From the NCBI GenBank assembly GCA_033807695.1, contig CM066302.1, positions 4,650,001 to 4,714,000 on the forward strand: a stretch of DNA of 64,000 nt. The letters are read 5' to 3'. Positions within the stretch are counted from its first letter, which is position 1. Each line of letters begins with the position of its first letter. The notes under the pieces are model-generated. The model had not been told where the DNA came from and did not search any database. It worked only from the letters and a program-made list of their open reading frames with translations. Shown one piece after another: positions 44,400-56,781 of the stretch. The DNA is from Daedaleopsis sinensis. Lineage: Eukaryota > Basidiomycota > Agaricomycetes > Polyporales > Polyporaceae. A program made the position numbers and the translations under genes.

Positions 44400-45991
44400 A
44401 TGATGCGCCCTCGTGGAAAATCTCCGCAGACCTCCGAGAGTCGGATGGGTCGAGTCGCGCGTTGGGGCGATAGTGTTCTTTCCCTTCTTGCTCAGGACGC
44501 TCATGCTCCGTGCCCCGCTCTTCGCCCGTTCTTCTCCAGACGGCTTGTATCTCCTCCCGCACGTGTTCGCGCCTTCACTGTGCTCGCACTCGAGTCCTTT
44601 GCGGACGACACCTGCGCCGAGGTCGTCACCTCGGACAGACAGATCCTCTCAAATGTTGTCGTCAACCAGCAGGCATTGTGAGTGCCCACCGTCATCCTCG
44701 CCCTACTTCGACTCTGACTTTCCCTCAGCGCGGAGGAATATGGCGGAATTCACCCGTTTGTCGCGCTGCACGCTCACCAGCGCAACATGGCAAGTCTCAC
44801 GCCAGGGAAATGCCCACGCACATGCACTCATCTTCGCGACCTGGCGCAGCCAGGAGCAGTGCGGAGAGCACTCAATGAGGCCAAGGTCACGCTAGAGGAC
44901 ATCGACAGGATTGCGTTCACGAGAGGACCAGGTGCGTATCCATCCATCTTCACTCAGCCGTCCCCTCATCTCTGTCATACAGGCATACCCAGGTGCTTGA
45001 GCGTATGCGGCAACGCAGCTCGCACTCTCGCTGCGGCTACGAACAAGCCTCTTGTTGGAGTGCATCATATAGTGAGTATGCAGTCAGCTTTACCTGTACA
45101 CCTTTCTTCCATGTCCCCGCGATTGCGCGACCTGTCGCTGTTGCACCAGCCCCCTCTCCACACATATCGTGCTTGTGCTTAGGGTCCCAACTAGTGCTGG
45201 TCAGGCAGATCGCCGCACATGAACACCCGCAGGGTTCGTGCTCTGTACAAAGGATGCTGTAGCGGCGGCCTCAAGGGCATTACAGCCATGTTCCGCCCCG
45301 GTCCAATTCACATTCAAGGTCGGGAGGGCTTCTGACTGCACGCGTCGAACGCGCATAGCGACGGCAACGGCAACGGCTGAATGACATCGCACAGCGTCGC
45401 GAGGGCTCTCTAGCCGTCCCTCCGGGGAGTGATACTTGTGGACAGGAGGATTGCACACGTCCATCCGAGAGTGTGGATATGAACATCATTCTGCAATTTC
45501 CACCATCTCGCCTTGAATCATTGCCCGTCTCGTACCTCTCACCTCGTTTCGATCAGGACCTAATTCACATCTCCAGCAAGCCCACGCGCTCACGCCGTTC
45601 CTCACCTCCCCACCGGAGTCCCCCCCCCCCCCCCACCCTACTCGTCTCGGGCGGCCACACCCTCCTCCTCCTCGCCACCTCCCGCACCGTCTTCCGCATG
45701 CTCGCGACGAAGCTCGACGAGAGCATTGGGAACACGTTCGACAAGGTCACCAAGCTCCTCCGCATCCCCTACGCCAACCGCACCCCCGGTGCCGCCCTCG
45801 AGCACTTCCGCGTGTCCCCCTCCCCCTCCTTCTCCCTCTCCCCTTCCTCCTCCTCCGACGAGGAGGGCGAAGGGGACGTGCCCGAGGTGTTGATGCCGCG
45901 GCCCATGCGCGGAGCCTTCGCGTGTGCCAACGCACTCCCCGGCCCCCGTCGACAGTACGTGCGCCCTCCGTCTTTTTGCGAGTGCCGCTGA
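44400..45991 (+). pseudogene. QRI7: Mitochondrial tRNA threonylcarbamoyltransferase QRI7 (TsaD/Kae1 family), 3' part decayed
   Basis: QRI7 makes the t6A modification next to the anticodon of ANN-decoding tRNAs in mitochondria. Exons: 44400-44677 (LALESFADDTCAEVVTSDR), 44729-44789 (EEYGGIHPFVALHAHQRNM, with metal-binding HAHQRN), 44850-44931 (RRALNEAKVTLEDIDRIAF), 44983-45071 (CLSVCGNAARTLAAATNKP) and 45577 onward (QAHALTPFLTS, LLVSGGHTLLLL, DESIGNTFDKV). Phases agree. The intron at 44790-44849 has a GC-AG border (GCAAGT donor). The intron at 45072-45576 is 505 nt. A run of 15 C lies at 45620-45634 in exon 5. After about 45920 the expected C-terminal half (FSFSG-, the ALC-DNA-MIA motif) can no longer be read in frame. 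The start ATG is uncertain; the N-terminus is arginine-rich, as in mitochondrial presequences. Confidence 0.65.
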
Positions 45992-48519
45992 TCTGGAGTG
46001 AGACGTGTAGGGGGGCCACGTCCGAGTGCTGCTGTGTGTCAGCAGTCACGAGTGGGTTCGAGAGGCGGGAGATGGCGCAGTACCACTCGTCGTCGTCCTC
46101 TCTCGCTCTGGCTCCGGCCCTCTTCGGGCCTGCACTGCTGCCGACGGTACGTGCGTGCCACGTATATGCGTCCGCTCCCATCCACTCACGCGGACTCTCT
46201 ACAGCGGTGACCTCGTCGTCCTCCAGCCGCTGCGATGGGGCCTTAGCATATCCACGCAGCCGCCGGCACCCATCCAGGGTACATGCCCCCTCTGTTCTTG
46301 CCCCTGCGGCCGACCCATGGTCCAATGTGATGCGATCCGTGCATCCGGCCAGTCGTTCTGCACGGGCACTGGCTTCCATTCCGGGACCTGAAAGCGGGCG
46401 AGTCGTCGTGTGCAGACCTGGGGAGCTGCCCAGTTCATTCTCGCGGCCCGCCCTGCAGTACTCTGCAGGGATGATTGCGGTCTTCCCAAACACGCGCACT
46501 CGCCTCTGGGGCACCAGGCACGCCCTGCATGGTGCTCCAGATGCCGAGTCGTCGCCGCTGTGCGGCGTCTCAGCCATCATACAATGTCATGTCAGTGGCA
46601 AGTTGAATGTCAGTGAGTGAACGTACCGTGGACGGTGCCCGACGGAAACGTGCCTTCCGAGCTCGTTCTGTCAGTTCACAGTACGTGCTCGCGGCCCGGC
46701 CCTGCAGAACTCCGCAGGGATGATCGCGGTTCTCCCGGAACCGCGCCCTTGGCCGTCATCTGGCGCACCAAGCACGCTCTGCATGGTGCTCCAGAGGCCA
46801 AGCCGGAGCCGCACAGCGGCGACTCAGCTCTCGTACGATGTCCCCGGGACTCATCTGCGATGTGCACGCGAGTCGGGTGGCACGACCGTTCAGTTTTAGT
46901 CTGCCGCGGATGTCATTTCGGACGAGATGTGCGGGTTACACGCGTGAATTACGCGGCTCGTCATGCACCTGAAGTGTTAGCAGACGAACGGCTGCGGTGC
47001 AGGCGAGGTCGCGAGCGGGAGAGTACAGAGAGGACTCGAGAGGTAGTGGACGTCGGGAGGAGGGGAGAGTCTTCACGCATTCACGGTACGTCTTGGCCTT
47101 GCAGCTTCTCGCCTCGAGCTGTCAAAACGAGGCCTACCATCAGATTCACATCGTAGGGCGAGAGTTCGGAACTCACCGGTGGGATTGAGCGTTTGGGGGA
47201 CAGCACGAGGAAAGCGGAGGCGGGCCACGGCGAGGAGTGTCTTGATAGGTGGCCGGTCACAGAATGACGGTACTTGTCGCCTATCGCATTTCGAGCATCC
47301 TGGAAGAGACGTGGCGCGCAGACGATCGTTGTGACGTGGAAGGATCAAACGGTACTGAACCATGTACCTGCCCTCGGTCGAAGAGCGCAAGACGGTGTCA
47401 CGCGCGCGGCTTCGAACCTGCGTCATGGACACAGCGAGACTGCAACGTCGCGGATACGCGCCCTCTCGCGAAATCGCATGCGGTCGGCAGAGGAGATTGA
47501 AGCCAGCGCGATCGCCGGCGGGAGCTCTGAGCAACCGCCACCCTGTTAAGTACGTCCGTCTGTGCTACATTGTGCTGTGGTTCTGTTACTCACCAGATCC
47601 CCGCCGTCTGTGCACATGCAGCTTGTCCAACGCCGTCTGGATCTTCGCTGTCGACTGGAAGGTTCCCGGTATGTGCACAGTTCAGTTCTGGTGTCGATAT
47701 GCGCACCTGATATGTGTAGCAGTGCGCGCATCATCGCAACGGACTCGAGGTCCCAATGCCTGCAAGTGTGTCATGAGTAGACACAAGTGCAGCCACACGT
47801 ACTGACCTCCCTCTGCTACAGCGTGTACGAGCTCGAACGAAGTCCCTCGAGATGACAGATCAGTCCGAGCGAGTGCAACCGGCATGCGCATTCGCATGCG
47901 CTGCATCGCTCTTCTCGGATGGTACGTGCCTCATGTGTTCTTGTGCTGACAGCTGCTCGAACTACTGCACAGAGCTCGCCGCAAGAGGACCGCCGACGGC
48001 GCGCAACGCGTGCACACGATAGCACGCAGTTGTCGCTCGTGCTTGTTCGCCGCCGTGGATGTTGCCTACCGCGAAACTGGTGAGTTGTCCTGCTCCGCCA
48101 TAGCTCCTGGCCACTAACAGAGACTAACAGGCGCAAGCACAGCCGTACCCGGGCCGTCCGGCGCCTTCCGCTGAGGAGCAGAGATCCGAGATGGAACGGC
48201 CGGGCCCGGACTTCGCCCAGCGCAACGCTGGAGGGATCCCCCCACGGGTGCGTGGGTGACCGTCTCTTGCGCATCTGCAGCGCTATCCTGACTCGGACTC
48301 ATTCAGCAGAGCGGGCATTCACCGACTCGGAGAGGACACACATGCCACGGTGCGTCGGCCGGGATGCCCCAGCGACGCCCAAGCCGCGTCTCTCGTATCT
48401 CGTGGTCAAGCCGCCTGCTCGAGAGGCGGCGCACGGTACGTGGAGTCAGCGCGTCGCGCGATGCTCATAGTCTTCGACTCAGCACTCACGCCTGTGAAGG
48501 ACTCGGATGGGGCAGCCGC
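45992..48519. other. Decayed region after QRI7
   Basis: No intact gene. Many short frames end quickly. Some stretches look exon-like, but no family was recognised. Contains the tandem duplicate listed at 46439-46842. Confidence 0.4.
46439..46842 (+). repeat. Two related ~150-bp copies, possibly QRI7 3' relics
   Basis: 46439-46585 and 46687-46842 align: CTCGCGGCCCG-CCTGCAG, CTGCAGGGATGAT-GCGGT, GCACCA-GCACGC-CTGCATGG. In one frame both give PALQ-SAGMIAV, similar to the PPALC-DNA-MIA motif near the C-terminus of Kae1/QRI7 proteins. The duplication is clear; the QRI7 origin is a guess. Confidence 0.5.
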
Positions 48520-48850
48520 GACGCTGCCGAAGTGGTTGTCTGTGAACATGTCCACACGCCGTCCCACGTACCACGCGAACGCGTCCGCTTACTGCAGCGC
48601 GCCCCGGATCTGCTGCTCGAGCACGGTCTGCAGCACCTCCCGGAAGCAGGAGACCATCACGGTCTTGAAGCTTGAAGTCGGACACGAGGATCCGGTGGTT
48701 CCACTTGCGCACGTAGACATCACGTCCAAGACTTTCACATCGGCCCGTTGCGCGCCGAGGGAGCCCTCGTAACAGGAGTGTTCCTGGAGCCCCTCGGGCG
48801 AGCTTGGGAGCGAGTACACCACGATGTCAATGTGTCCGATACATATACCG
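48520..48850 (-). pseudogene. C-terminal HAM1-like fragment, opposite strand
   Basis: The minus strand reads IDIVVYSLPSSPEGLQEHS, QRADVKV and FKTVMVSCFREVLQTVLEQQ, matching the last exon of the intact HAM1-like gene (about 15515-15790). It has a frameshift in the middle, a TAA in place of the tyrosine codon after RGALQ, and similarity to DVGRRADVF beyond that stop. It has no 5' exons. It is a dispersed pseudogene piece more than 30 kb from the parent. Confidence 0.85.
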
Positions 48851-50135
48851 GTTGACGGCGAGATTGGACAGCACGCGTGAGACTCCGTCACTATCCGTTA
48901 ACCCTGCTAGTGCAGATGCGTAAGTCATCCTTGCGCATGATGTGGTGCTGCAGTGCCATGCGCGTCCCTGCAGCCCGAGCGCCGAGGTAGCTGGTGCCAT
49001 GTGCGCTGAAATTTCATCTGGAGCCTGTCGAGTAGGGGGTCGGGGCACGCGGACCGAGCCGTTTTTTGCGTGGAATTCAAGGTCGAGACGGGGTCGACTC
49101 AGAGGACGGCGCAGTCAGCGAGGTTGCGCCGTGTCGTCACCCAGAGGCAAAGGGGGGACGAGCGCACACCGCCTGCTGCATCTCTTCGCATGGAGGCAAG
49201 GTCCAAGGGGACGGCGCAGACAGAAAGTCTGGCCGTGTCTTCACCTGAATGACAAGAGCGGAGGCACTGTGGACGGCGCAGACATGCGTAACTGCGCCGT
49301 GACATCTTCCGCACGTCAACAGCGGTATCTGGCAGGAAGTGAGTCTGAAGGTGCCTGCAGACCCTCCTCAGCCGCAAGGCCCGTTATTGCTCTAGCTCTA
49401 CAAGATCCTCAGTACGAGCTTCGAACATGTTCGTTGCCGTCCAACAATCGACCATCATGCTCTTCCTCACGAGCTTCACGCCCAGCGCGGACAAGACGGC
49501 TGCGATCACCTCGCTGCCACCCGCTTCCTCGTGGCTACGGACAAGGCGGCAGAGACACATAGTAACGACGGCCAAGTGCTCATAACCAAGGGCGACACCA
49601 AGGCCGCGCTCAACATTCTCGCCGCGACCGCAGCGCACCTCGAGCATCCGCATAACAACCTCTTCCGCCACCGCACCTTCGACTTGGCTAGATGGACACC
49701 GAGCTCCTCTCTTATGTCTGTTGCACGCATACCTCTGTCGCCCGAAGATAGAGAGCGAGGTTGGGAAAGTCGCAGTAGCGTCGTACACCTGTCTCCGCCC
49801 GCAGGCCGAGAACGGGGTCGAGCACGAGACAGGGTGTCTTCGCAGTGCCTTGGCCATGAAGTTGAGACGGTGGTTGCGGTTGGTGAGCCAATTTGCAAGC
49901 ACGGTCACTTCGCCCAGAGGCTCTAATTCTGCCGAATGACGCATAATTCGGATCCTTATCGGCCCAGGGACACTAGAAGTACAATAAACACACACAGCCG
50001 GTCAGGACATCACAGCACACTTGATCCCTGTATGAGAGATAGACAAGTCATGGTCAGACAGTATAAACCGCCGAGCAAGATTAAACTTACGTTTCGCTGT
50101 CCACCTTCTTTCACCTCCGAGCCACACTCCGTCCA
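48851..50135. other. Region without a supported gene
   Basis: A 203-codon minus-strand frame (49995-49384) and a plus-strand frame (49531-49926, ITKGDTKAALNILAATAAHL) overlap; neither has a recognised family, and only one could be real. Low confidence in both. Confidence 0.3.
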
Positions 50136-51659
50136 CTACGTAAACCCCGCCCTCGTTTTCCAGCACAACTGGTCAAGGCTGTTGCGGGCTTCGGCCACGG
50201 TGCCTCGCTCGATCAGCAAAGTCGCCCCTTCGCTATTCCAACGGACAATTAGCACAGCAGTTGGAAGCGTAAACTACGTGTACTCACGCAATCGTTGTAT
50301 AACCGTAGAATTGCTCCAGCGATCGCCTAGCCCGCTGCAAGACTTCGTGCACCAAATGTGCCTTGCGCGGGCTTTCCTTGTCCATGCTGAAGAGTATACG
50401 CCAAATGGCGTCCGCACACTCACTGGCAGCCATGCCGTTCGAGCTGGCACCCGTGGCTAGAACGTGTATCCCGTACAGCCTTCTGATCAGGTCCCGGATT
50501 AATTTCGCCCGGGTCTGGATTTCATCAGCAACACTCAGGGCGGAAAATTATCTCCGCACCTCATCCGCCAATTTTTCTCCCGAACGACTGTTGATAGTGA
50601 CCACCATTGCGAACCTCTCGACGTGTTCTGGCCTGGCAATCACGGGGTGTTCCAACGTCACCAAAAAAGCACATCCATCTGAATCTTTCACCTCGCCCGC
50701 GACTAAGACGTACGCCCCCAAGCTTTGAAGTAGATTCAGCAATAACACACCGGCAGAGTTACTCAAATACGTACGTCAGGCGTAGGCGTCGGTAATCGGC
50801 AAGCATGTTATGGTAGTTGCCTCGGACGACATGCAGCACCTTGAATGTTGCGTACTCGTCTGCAAGCGTCATCCACACCGTACCATCTTCCGCACCAATC
50901 TCCATGACCCTGCCCATCATGAAGACCTGCGCACTGACGCCCTCACGACTCTGGTCCAGCTTGACAATGCGCGATGACTCACCTCCTTCGTCCACAGACC
51001 CCGCGTCGTCCAGCTCCTCGTCCCTTCAAAGTATTCCATATAGTTGCTGAGAGTCGAAGGGACCGCATATACTAACGTCGCGGTTTCTCTCCCCTTGCAG
51101 GTTGTGAGCCGATCATTTCGTCGTAGGGAGATGCCCTGCTCACCTGATCGTCAACGAATCTAGCCCCGAACTCATCGGCCACCCACTGCATGTTGTTGTC
51201 CCAGTAGTTTCGTAGGTCTTCATCCTCGTCTACCCAAGCAATGAGCCGGGCCCCTTACTCGAGTACGTACATTACTCACCGATGTCCTCACTACTACTGT
51301 TGCCGGTTGTCTTCTCGTAGCTTGTAGCGGTCGAGGTCACCTTGTCGCTTCCGATCCCGTCAGACAGCGCCTGTTCCATCAATCTTTCCATTGCTGCGTC
51401 CTCGGTATCGTTCGCCGAACTCTCGCTCAGCCACCCGTCCACCTCCAAATCTTCGTTGCCTGTGAACACCGCTCGTCAGGCTCAGCAGATTTTTAGCACT
51501 ACCATGCAACACTGGCGCGACGAAATACACACCAGTCCGTTTTTTCTTCGGCGGGGCTTCTAGACTTGTGTCCTCGGGGGACACGACCGCCAGTCGCTTT
51601 CTGCCTAGAAAACAACCACTGTTGAGGTTATAATCGCAGGCAACAAGCTCTGGCACCAG
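50136..51659 (-). CDS. OB-fold-like protein 2 (multi-exon, model tentative)
   Basis: Exon-like segments in order on the minus strand: about 51659-51533 (RKRLAVVSPEDTSLEAPPKK, a basic cluster that could be a nuclear signal), 51459-51280 (NEDLEVDGWLSESSANDTED), 51229-51143 (LRNYWDNNMQWVADEFGARF), about 51023-50766 (VFMMGRVMEIGAEDGTVWMT then LADEYATFKVLHVVRG, an OB-fold-like strand pattern), about 50712-50561 (LGAYVLVAGEVKDSDGCAFL), a helical exon from about 50525 (TRAKLIRDLIRRLYGIHVLA, RKAHLVHEVLQRARRSLEQF) and a last exon ending at a TAG at 50138-50136. Most junctions have good GT-AG signals and 49-55 nt introns. The start codon and one junction phase (before 51023) are unresolved. No named family recognised; a single-strand DNA-binding role is inferred from the strand pattern and neighbours. 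Confidence 0.5.
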
Positions 51660-51989
51660 CCTTTGATCATGGTGAGTGGTTCAGCGACTCGAGCCGGACG
51701 GACTGTGTGTGCGGTGAAGGTTTGGGTCAATGTAGACGGCGAGTGGTCGGCGCAGCGCCGTCAAGATCAGACTGGCGCCAATGTTGTGTTACTACTCAGT
51801 CCAGCGCTCAGTCGGCTTGTCCCCCAACCACCGAATAGATCAGTCACAGCAATGCGACCCTCGCACGCATACAGACCAAGTGTACATCATTACTACGGTG
51901 CAGCGGTCACATACATCAGAAACCTTTCCAACAGAGACCCTCACCGCCATCGCAGAATTCCCCAGCGGCTCCCGCCTTCAACAAGCCGC

Positions 51990-53603
51990 TCACCGCATCG
52001 CTAACAAATAATCCGTGAACAAGACGTTGTGACCGCTCTGCAGTGTCATAATCGCGCACCTTATGATGGCCACATCCCACAGACCCTCCTCTTGCAGAGC
52101 AATCTTCACATGATTGAGTATCTCAACTGCGCTCCGACACCGCGCGAGCCACCTGTCCGCTTGTAGCGACTTTATCGTCCCATCCAGTATATGAGCCGCA
52201 CGGTCGGTCTCATCTCCACCGGTCGAGCTACCACCTGCCTTCTTTCCGGGCGAAACGCTGCAAATGCTATTGCCATCTTCGAAGACGTTCCCCAGACGAA
52301 CTGTCCGGATCTGGTCGTTCATGAGCAAATGGACAGGATTGTGCGCCGAACGACTGCCCATACCTTTGCGTAACTCCGCAAAATCAAATGATATTGTCGC
52401 TCCATGTATTGCGATAACGCGGTCTTCTCCTGCGGCGGCACTGTGTGCGGCATTCCTTGCGTCGTGACACGGAAAGTTATACCCCGCCCATACTCGACCG
52501 TTTGTTCGATGGTTCCCATCGCAAGAACGAAAGATTCAGGCCTAAAAGCACCTCAGAACAATCAGGGCAAAAGAACTCAATCACTTACGCAATCCCCGCA
52601 TCCGCATACCGTTCCAGAGCTTGCTCTACGTCGTCCACATTGTGTACGACCACGCATATGGCGCCCGTCCCGGTCTTAGCGCTGTCCTTCAGCGTGATCA
52701 GGATTCCCTTGTCCCCAAACGTCAAGGACCGCACGGTGCCCATCACGGCTGCCTAGAATAAGTTCGGAGAATGTAATAAAGCCATTGCCGCATGGACGGA
52801 TACGCACCTTCTCAACCGGCATCCCAAAAATAGTGGTCTGAGACGAACCGCCGTAAGACACGTTCAGGTACGCAGTCAGGCGCGAGAGGTCCAGCATCAC
52901 CGGGGATAAAATCCCATTCGCCTGTTTATCATCAGACATAGTCCAGTCGCTGGTAGAGATACGCACAGCACTTACCCAAGTAGGCACCCAGTCTGCACCG
53001 ACCGCCTCAAGGCAGTTCAAGATTATCCCAATGTCTTCCTTCGAATCCTTACGCATACAGTCACAGATTGACGCAAGCTGGCTTGCTATTCGTAGGTGGG
53101 CTTTGATTCACAAGTGAGTCGTCGTACCACGCACCTTCTTTTCCGCCATCACCAGCAATTACGGCTCCATCCGCCACATCGTTGACGACAACGTCTTTCG
53201 CTGAAGTCCGGTACACCTAAAAAAGAGGGCCAGGTGAATAGGGCACAGCATAGAGCGCAGTTCGGCACAGACGCACAGCTAATTTGCACTTTGTATCCTC
53301 CGGTTGAGCAACGACATCCGTTACACCAACTTCGTCGTCGTGGTTTTGGCGGCCTTTCGAGCACTCTGTCGAGTCACATTCCCCAGCGGAAGTGTGTAAT
53401 GACACACCTTTGGGCACATCTTCCGTGGTGTGCGCGCACTGTTCTACCTCCATCGCCCTCGCCATAGCCTTATCCACCTCGTCACCGTATGCAGGCACAT
53501 ACTCGTTTTCACGCCAGAATTGTTCGTCTGTGCGAAGGTTAGACGACAACAATCAACGCAATGTAAGAACAGTCTTACAGCTTGAGCTGGGCGGCGAAGA
53601 CAT
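51990..53603 (-). CDS. OB-fold-like protein 1
   Basis: Eight exons join in phase: 53603-53579, 53527-53277, 53216-53135, 53085-52976, 52921-52808, 52752-52589, 52541-52364 and 52310-51990. All introns are about 47-63 nt GT-AG, giving 414 residues. The start MSSPPSSSYEQFWRENEYVP is split by the first intron. The middle holds DLSRLTAYLNVSYGGSSQTT, VMGTVRSLTFGDKGILITLK and a following ICVVVHNVDDVEQAL, a beta-turn-beta layout like OB folds of RPA-type proteins. A second similar stretch follows (FVLAMGTIEQTVEYGRGITF). The C-terminus is helical (DRWLARCRSAVEILNHVKIA). I did not recognise a named family; DNA binding is inferred. It ends about 330 bases before the next minus-strand gene and starts 234 bases after PIF1 ends. 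Confidence 0.65.
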
Positions 53604-53836
53604 GAAGTATGCGCAGACCTCGGGCCAGTTTCGATAGAGATATGAACGCTCAGGATGCGGAGCTCGCAGCCCCAAGACTACAAACCACGTGATCAGTTGT
53701 TCGAGCACTGCGGGCGCCACTTAGCTCCGCTGCGTGCTCCGACACGTTGCGGAATCCATGAAGGAGGCCACAGACGCGTATTATTAACGACGGGACCGGT
53801 ACACCAACAATACAACAACTATCCTAAGACATTTAA

Positions 53837-55981
53837 TCACTGCGACAAGAAGTTACCGCACCTGGAACTCGCACCCGCCCTTGACGAAACAACTGGGAGA
53901 GCCATAGGCACCGCTGCGCCGCCCACACCCCCGAAGATTATGGTCGAAGGGCGTGATTTTATCTTGTCCAGCCATTTCAGGACTGTCTGATTCACCATGA
54001 CCTGCAATGGCGATACATACACTCCACGCGCATAAACACAGACCACGTACCTTTCCTTTAAGCCTCCCACCAATAATTTGAACGCAGTCGCGATGACGCA
54101 CTCGCGAGAGCGCTACGTACGCTTGACCTAAATACATGTTAACAAGTACAACCAACGCAGATGTACCACTAAGACCGGACAAACCTTCGCAGAAAATCTC
54201 CCTGATATGTATCCTCACGTAAGGAATGGTCCGCCCTTGCGCTTTGTGTATGGTGATAGCCCATGCGAGGATCAGTGGCAACTTGGAGAAATCACATCAG
54301 CGGCGGCTCAAAGCGAAGGCGAGAACTCAACTTGAATGCGTTGGTCCACGACGTGCCCGAGGAGATCTTTGACTTCGAACATGCACGGTTTTACCAGGAC
54401 GCGTTGGATGCCGTCGTTCGTGGTGAAGTCTACGACCAGCCAGAGAACGCTCGACATCTCCGGTTTTGTCCAGTAGTTGTACAGCGTGTTCCGCTTGTCG
54501 AGGTCCTCGTTTGCGATCTGATGCTTCACCGTCTTGTTTCCCCCCAACTCGAGCCCAACTTCGGCGGCCGCTTCAAGCGGGGTCCAAGACGGAGACCCGT
54601 TTTGACGACAAGCGTCCTCCGCGCCAAATCCTACCACACGACCTGGCGTCCCATTGACCAGAGACCCCGTCATGTTGCGCACCAGCATAACTTGTGCACC
54701 AACGACAAGCTGGAGTTGAGCACCGACGGGGATATCTTCCTTGTCCCTGGCTTTCGTCGACGGACGCCTGGAGATGGGGGCAGACGGGCGATGCTGATTG
54801 GAGGAAGACGCCCCGGAGTCGAACGCAGGGTGTGGCGGGTCACGGGCTAAAAAGATATGACGCGTACCGGATAGTTTTCCCAAGTGTGCCGTGTTGATTT
54901 CATGCGCAGTCGACGTCTTCGCGACGAGGTCGACCACGGCGGTGTCCTTCGACACGTCCAGCGGACGCTTCAGTGTGTCGAAAAACCGTTCCGCGTCCGG
55001 CGTGAGTACTCCACGCCGAAGTTTGGCCAGGTGCTCAGCAAGCTCTTCTGCGCCCGCCATCAACACAGAACATCGTTCATACCGCATATAACTCACCGTC
55101 CTTTTCTTGTCGTATGTTGCCCTCAAGCAGGCAAACTCGTGGTATGCTTGACTCCCAATGAATCCCTTCGAACGCGTACCTCACCGGCCTAGACTTGTCT
55201 TTCGACACAGGTGGAAGCTGCAGAAAATCTCCGCTGACGATCACCTGTCGTGAACGTTGTGAGACACGCTCAACAACGAACTGTCAGACGCACCTGGATG
55301 CCACCGAAAGGCTCATCTACTCCTCTAATAGCACGGGCGACAGCGTCTATTGCGTCGAACGTGACGTCGCCCAACATTGAAACTACCCCCTCCTCAGATG
55401 TCGGTTGTGGCTCTAGTTATTGAGAAGGGCACGTACCCTCGTCAATAACTAGCACGCCTGCTGCCAGCCACCGTTGCACCGCGCTATCTCGACGCTTGAC
55501 CTCTTCAATGACCTTCTCGACTTGCGGAAGTGGAGTTGGAAGACCCGCCCAAGAGTGAAGCGTCATCCCTTCGATGTTCGCGGCTGCGCAACCGGTCGAC
55601 GCAGTCACCGCGACCCCGCCCGCCATTTGATCAGACAACGCGTAGCTGAGGCCGAGCTTGATGGCACCCAGCAGGTGCGACTTTCCTGCCCCTATACCAT
55701 ACCCGGAAAACTCATCGTATACGTCGTCCATACAGCGACAATATGAAAGACTCACCACCTCCCCCCAGAAGGGCCACCGATTCCCTGCCTGAGACCACCA
55801 ACCGAAAAATCGCCTTCTGACCATCACTGAGACCATAGAAGCCAACCTCGGTCAGCTCGCTTTCAGTGAGTATGCGTCTTCTCTCTCCTGGAGGATTAGG
55901 GATAGCACGAGATGTATCGTCGACGAATGTTTCCCCTTCGTTCGAGACCTCGAAGCTTCGTTTTCGGTTGTTGTTCATCAT
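53837..55981 (-). CDS. PIF1-type 5'-3' DNA helicase
   Basis: Eight exons: 55981-55756, 55691-55437, 55382-55294, 55244-55097, 55047-54332, 54281-54185, 54127-54051 and 54001-53837. All phases agree, giving 590 residues with introns of 49-64 nt. Motifs: Walker A LLGGGGAGKSHLL at about residue 71-83; TASTGCAAANIEGMTLHSWA (motif Ia); VLVIDEVSML (Walker B); VIVSGDFLQLPPV (motif III); GAQVMLVRNMTGSLVNGTPG; AWAITIHKAQGRT (motif V); GQAYVALSRVRHRD (motif VI). PIF1 helicases unwind DNA 5'-3', act on G-quadruplexes and telomeres, and related proteins occur in fungal transposons. No mitochondrial presequence is obvious. It is divergent from the RecQ gene (800 bases apart) and head-to-tail with the two OB-fold-like genes. 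Confidence 0.85.
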
Positions 55982-56781
55982 AGTCGACAGTGGGAGAGTA
56001 CAGCAAGGATGAACAGAGGCTCCGCAGTAAAGTGTCGACCAGCAGCGGATGTGGTAGCAAGGCAAGTTGATAGCACGAAGTCCCCCATCCGTCCGCTTCA
56101 CTCCGAAGGCAGCGACGTCACTGCTGACTAATATGGTATCGGCATACTCCCCGCAGGAGCCCGCATACAAGGTCCCAAAACAACTCTCAAGCTCGAGGTT
56201 ACGGCTCCCGTACCTCATAGTACCGCACAGACGCAACACATCAAGCGCTTTTGCACTCATTGTGTGTATGCGTTAACGCTAGTGTAAGACAAATTTTGAT
56301 CAGGAGATGCAGTCGTCCGCCCTCCCACTTAGCAACCACTGCCCGGTCAGCATTCTTCTGTTCACCCCGATTTTCCTCAAGACAGGAACTACAATACGAC
56401 TTCTAACTTAATATAGGCAGACTACGGAGCAAGTACTCGTGGATATCGAAACGCACGCGTAGTCTTAAGCACCCCATATGAACTAGGGTACCGGAGACCT
56501 GCGGAGGACACTCTAATTCGTCCCACGCCGCGCATGCCACGTGCCCGTGCATGCAATCGAACGGCACCACGAGCGCCTCGCACATAACTTCTCAACCGCA
56601 CACCACCAACAGGCACTCGAACAAGCCGTAGCGCACAAGCCATCCTCCAACTTACATAGCTTCACGGTAAGCCTAACCAGGTTGCAGCTGTGCATCAGCT
56701 TACACGCCGCATACGGGCACATCTTTCGTTAGGCATTGCTCGCTGTCGAGCGCATACAGCCACTCCCGCAAGCCATGGTTG
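55982..56781. promoter_or_regulatory. Divergent intergenic region of the PIF1 and RecQ genes
   Basis: 800 bases between the two start codons. A plus-strand frame from about 56541 to a donor at 56667 could be an upstream RecQ exon, but it lacks an ATG in frame; it may be 5' leader. No clear TATA box. The minus-strand frame upstream of the chosen PIF1 ATG stays open to 56260, so a longer PIF1 N-terminus is possible. Confidence 0.45.

Noticed and set aside
45473..45576. In-frame extension of QRI7 exon 5 upstream
   Set aside because: The acceptor CTCCAG before the conserved QAHALTP segment fits the family; the extension has no similarity.
49384..49995. 203-codon minus-strand frame as a gene
   Set aside because: No recognised domain, no splice context, and an overlapping plus-strand frame is equally plausible.
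51660..51990. Fusion of the two OB-fold-like genes into one
   Set aside because: About 330 bases between them lack coding character and the first model ends in a proper stop; kept as two genes, though a fusion cannot be excluded without transcripts.
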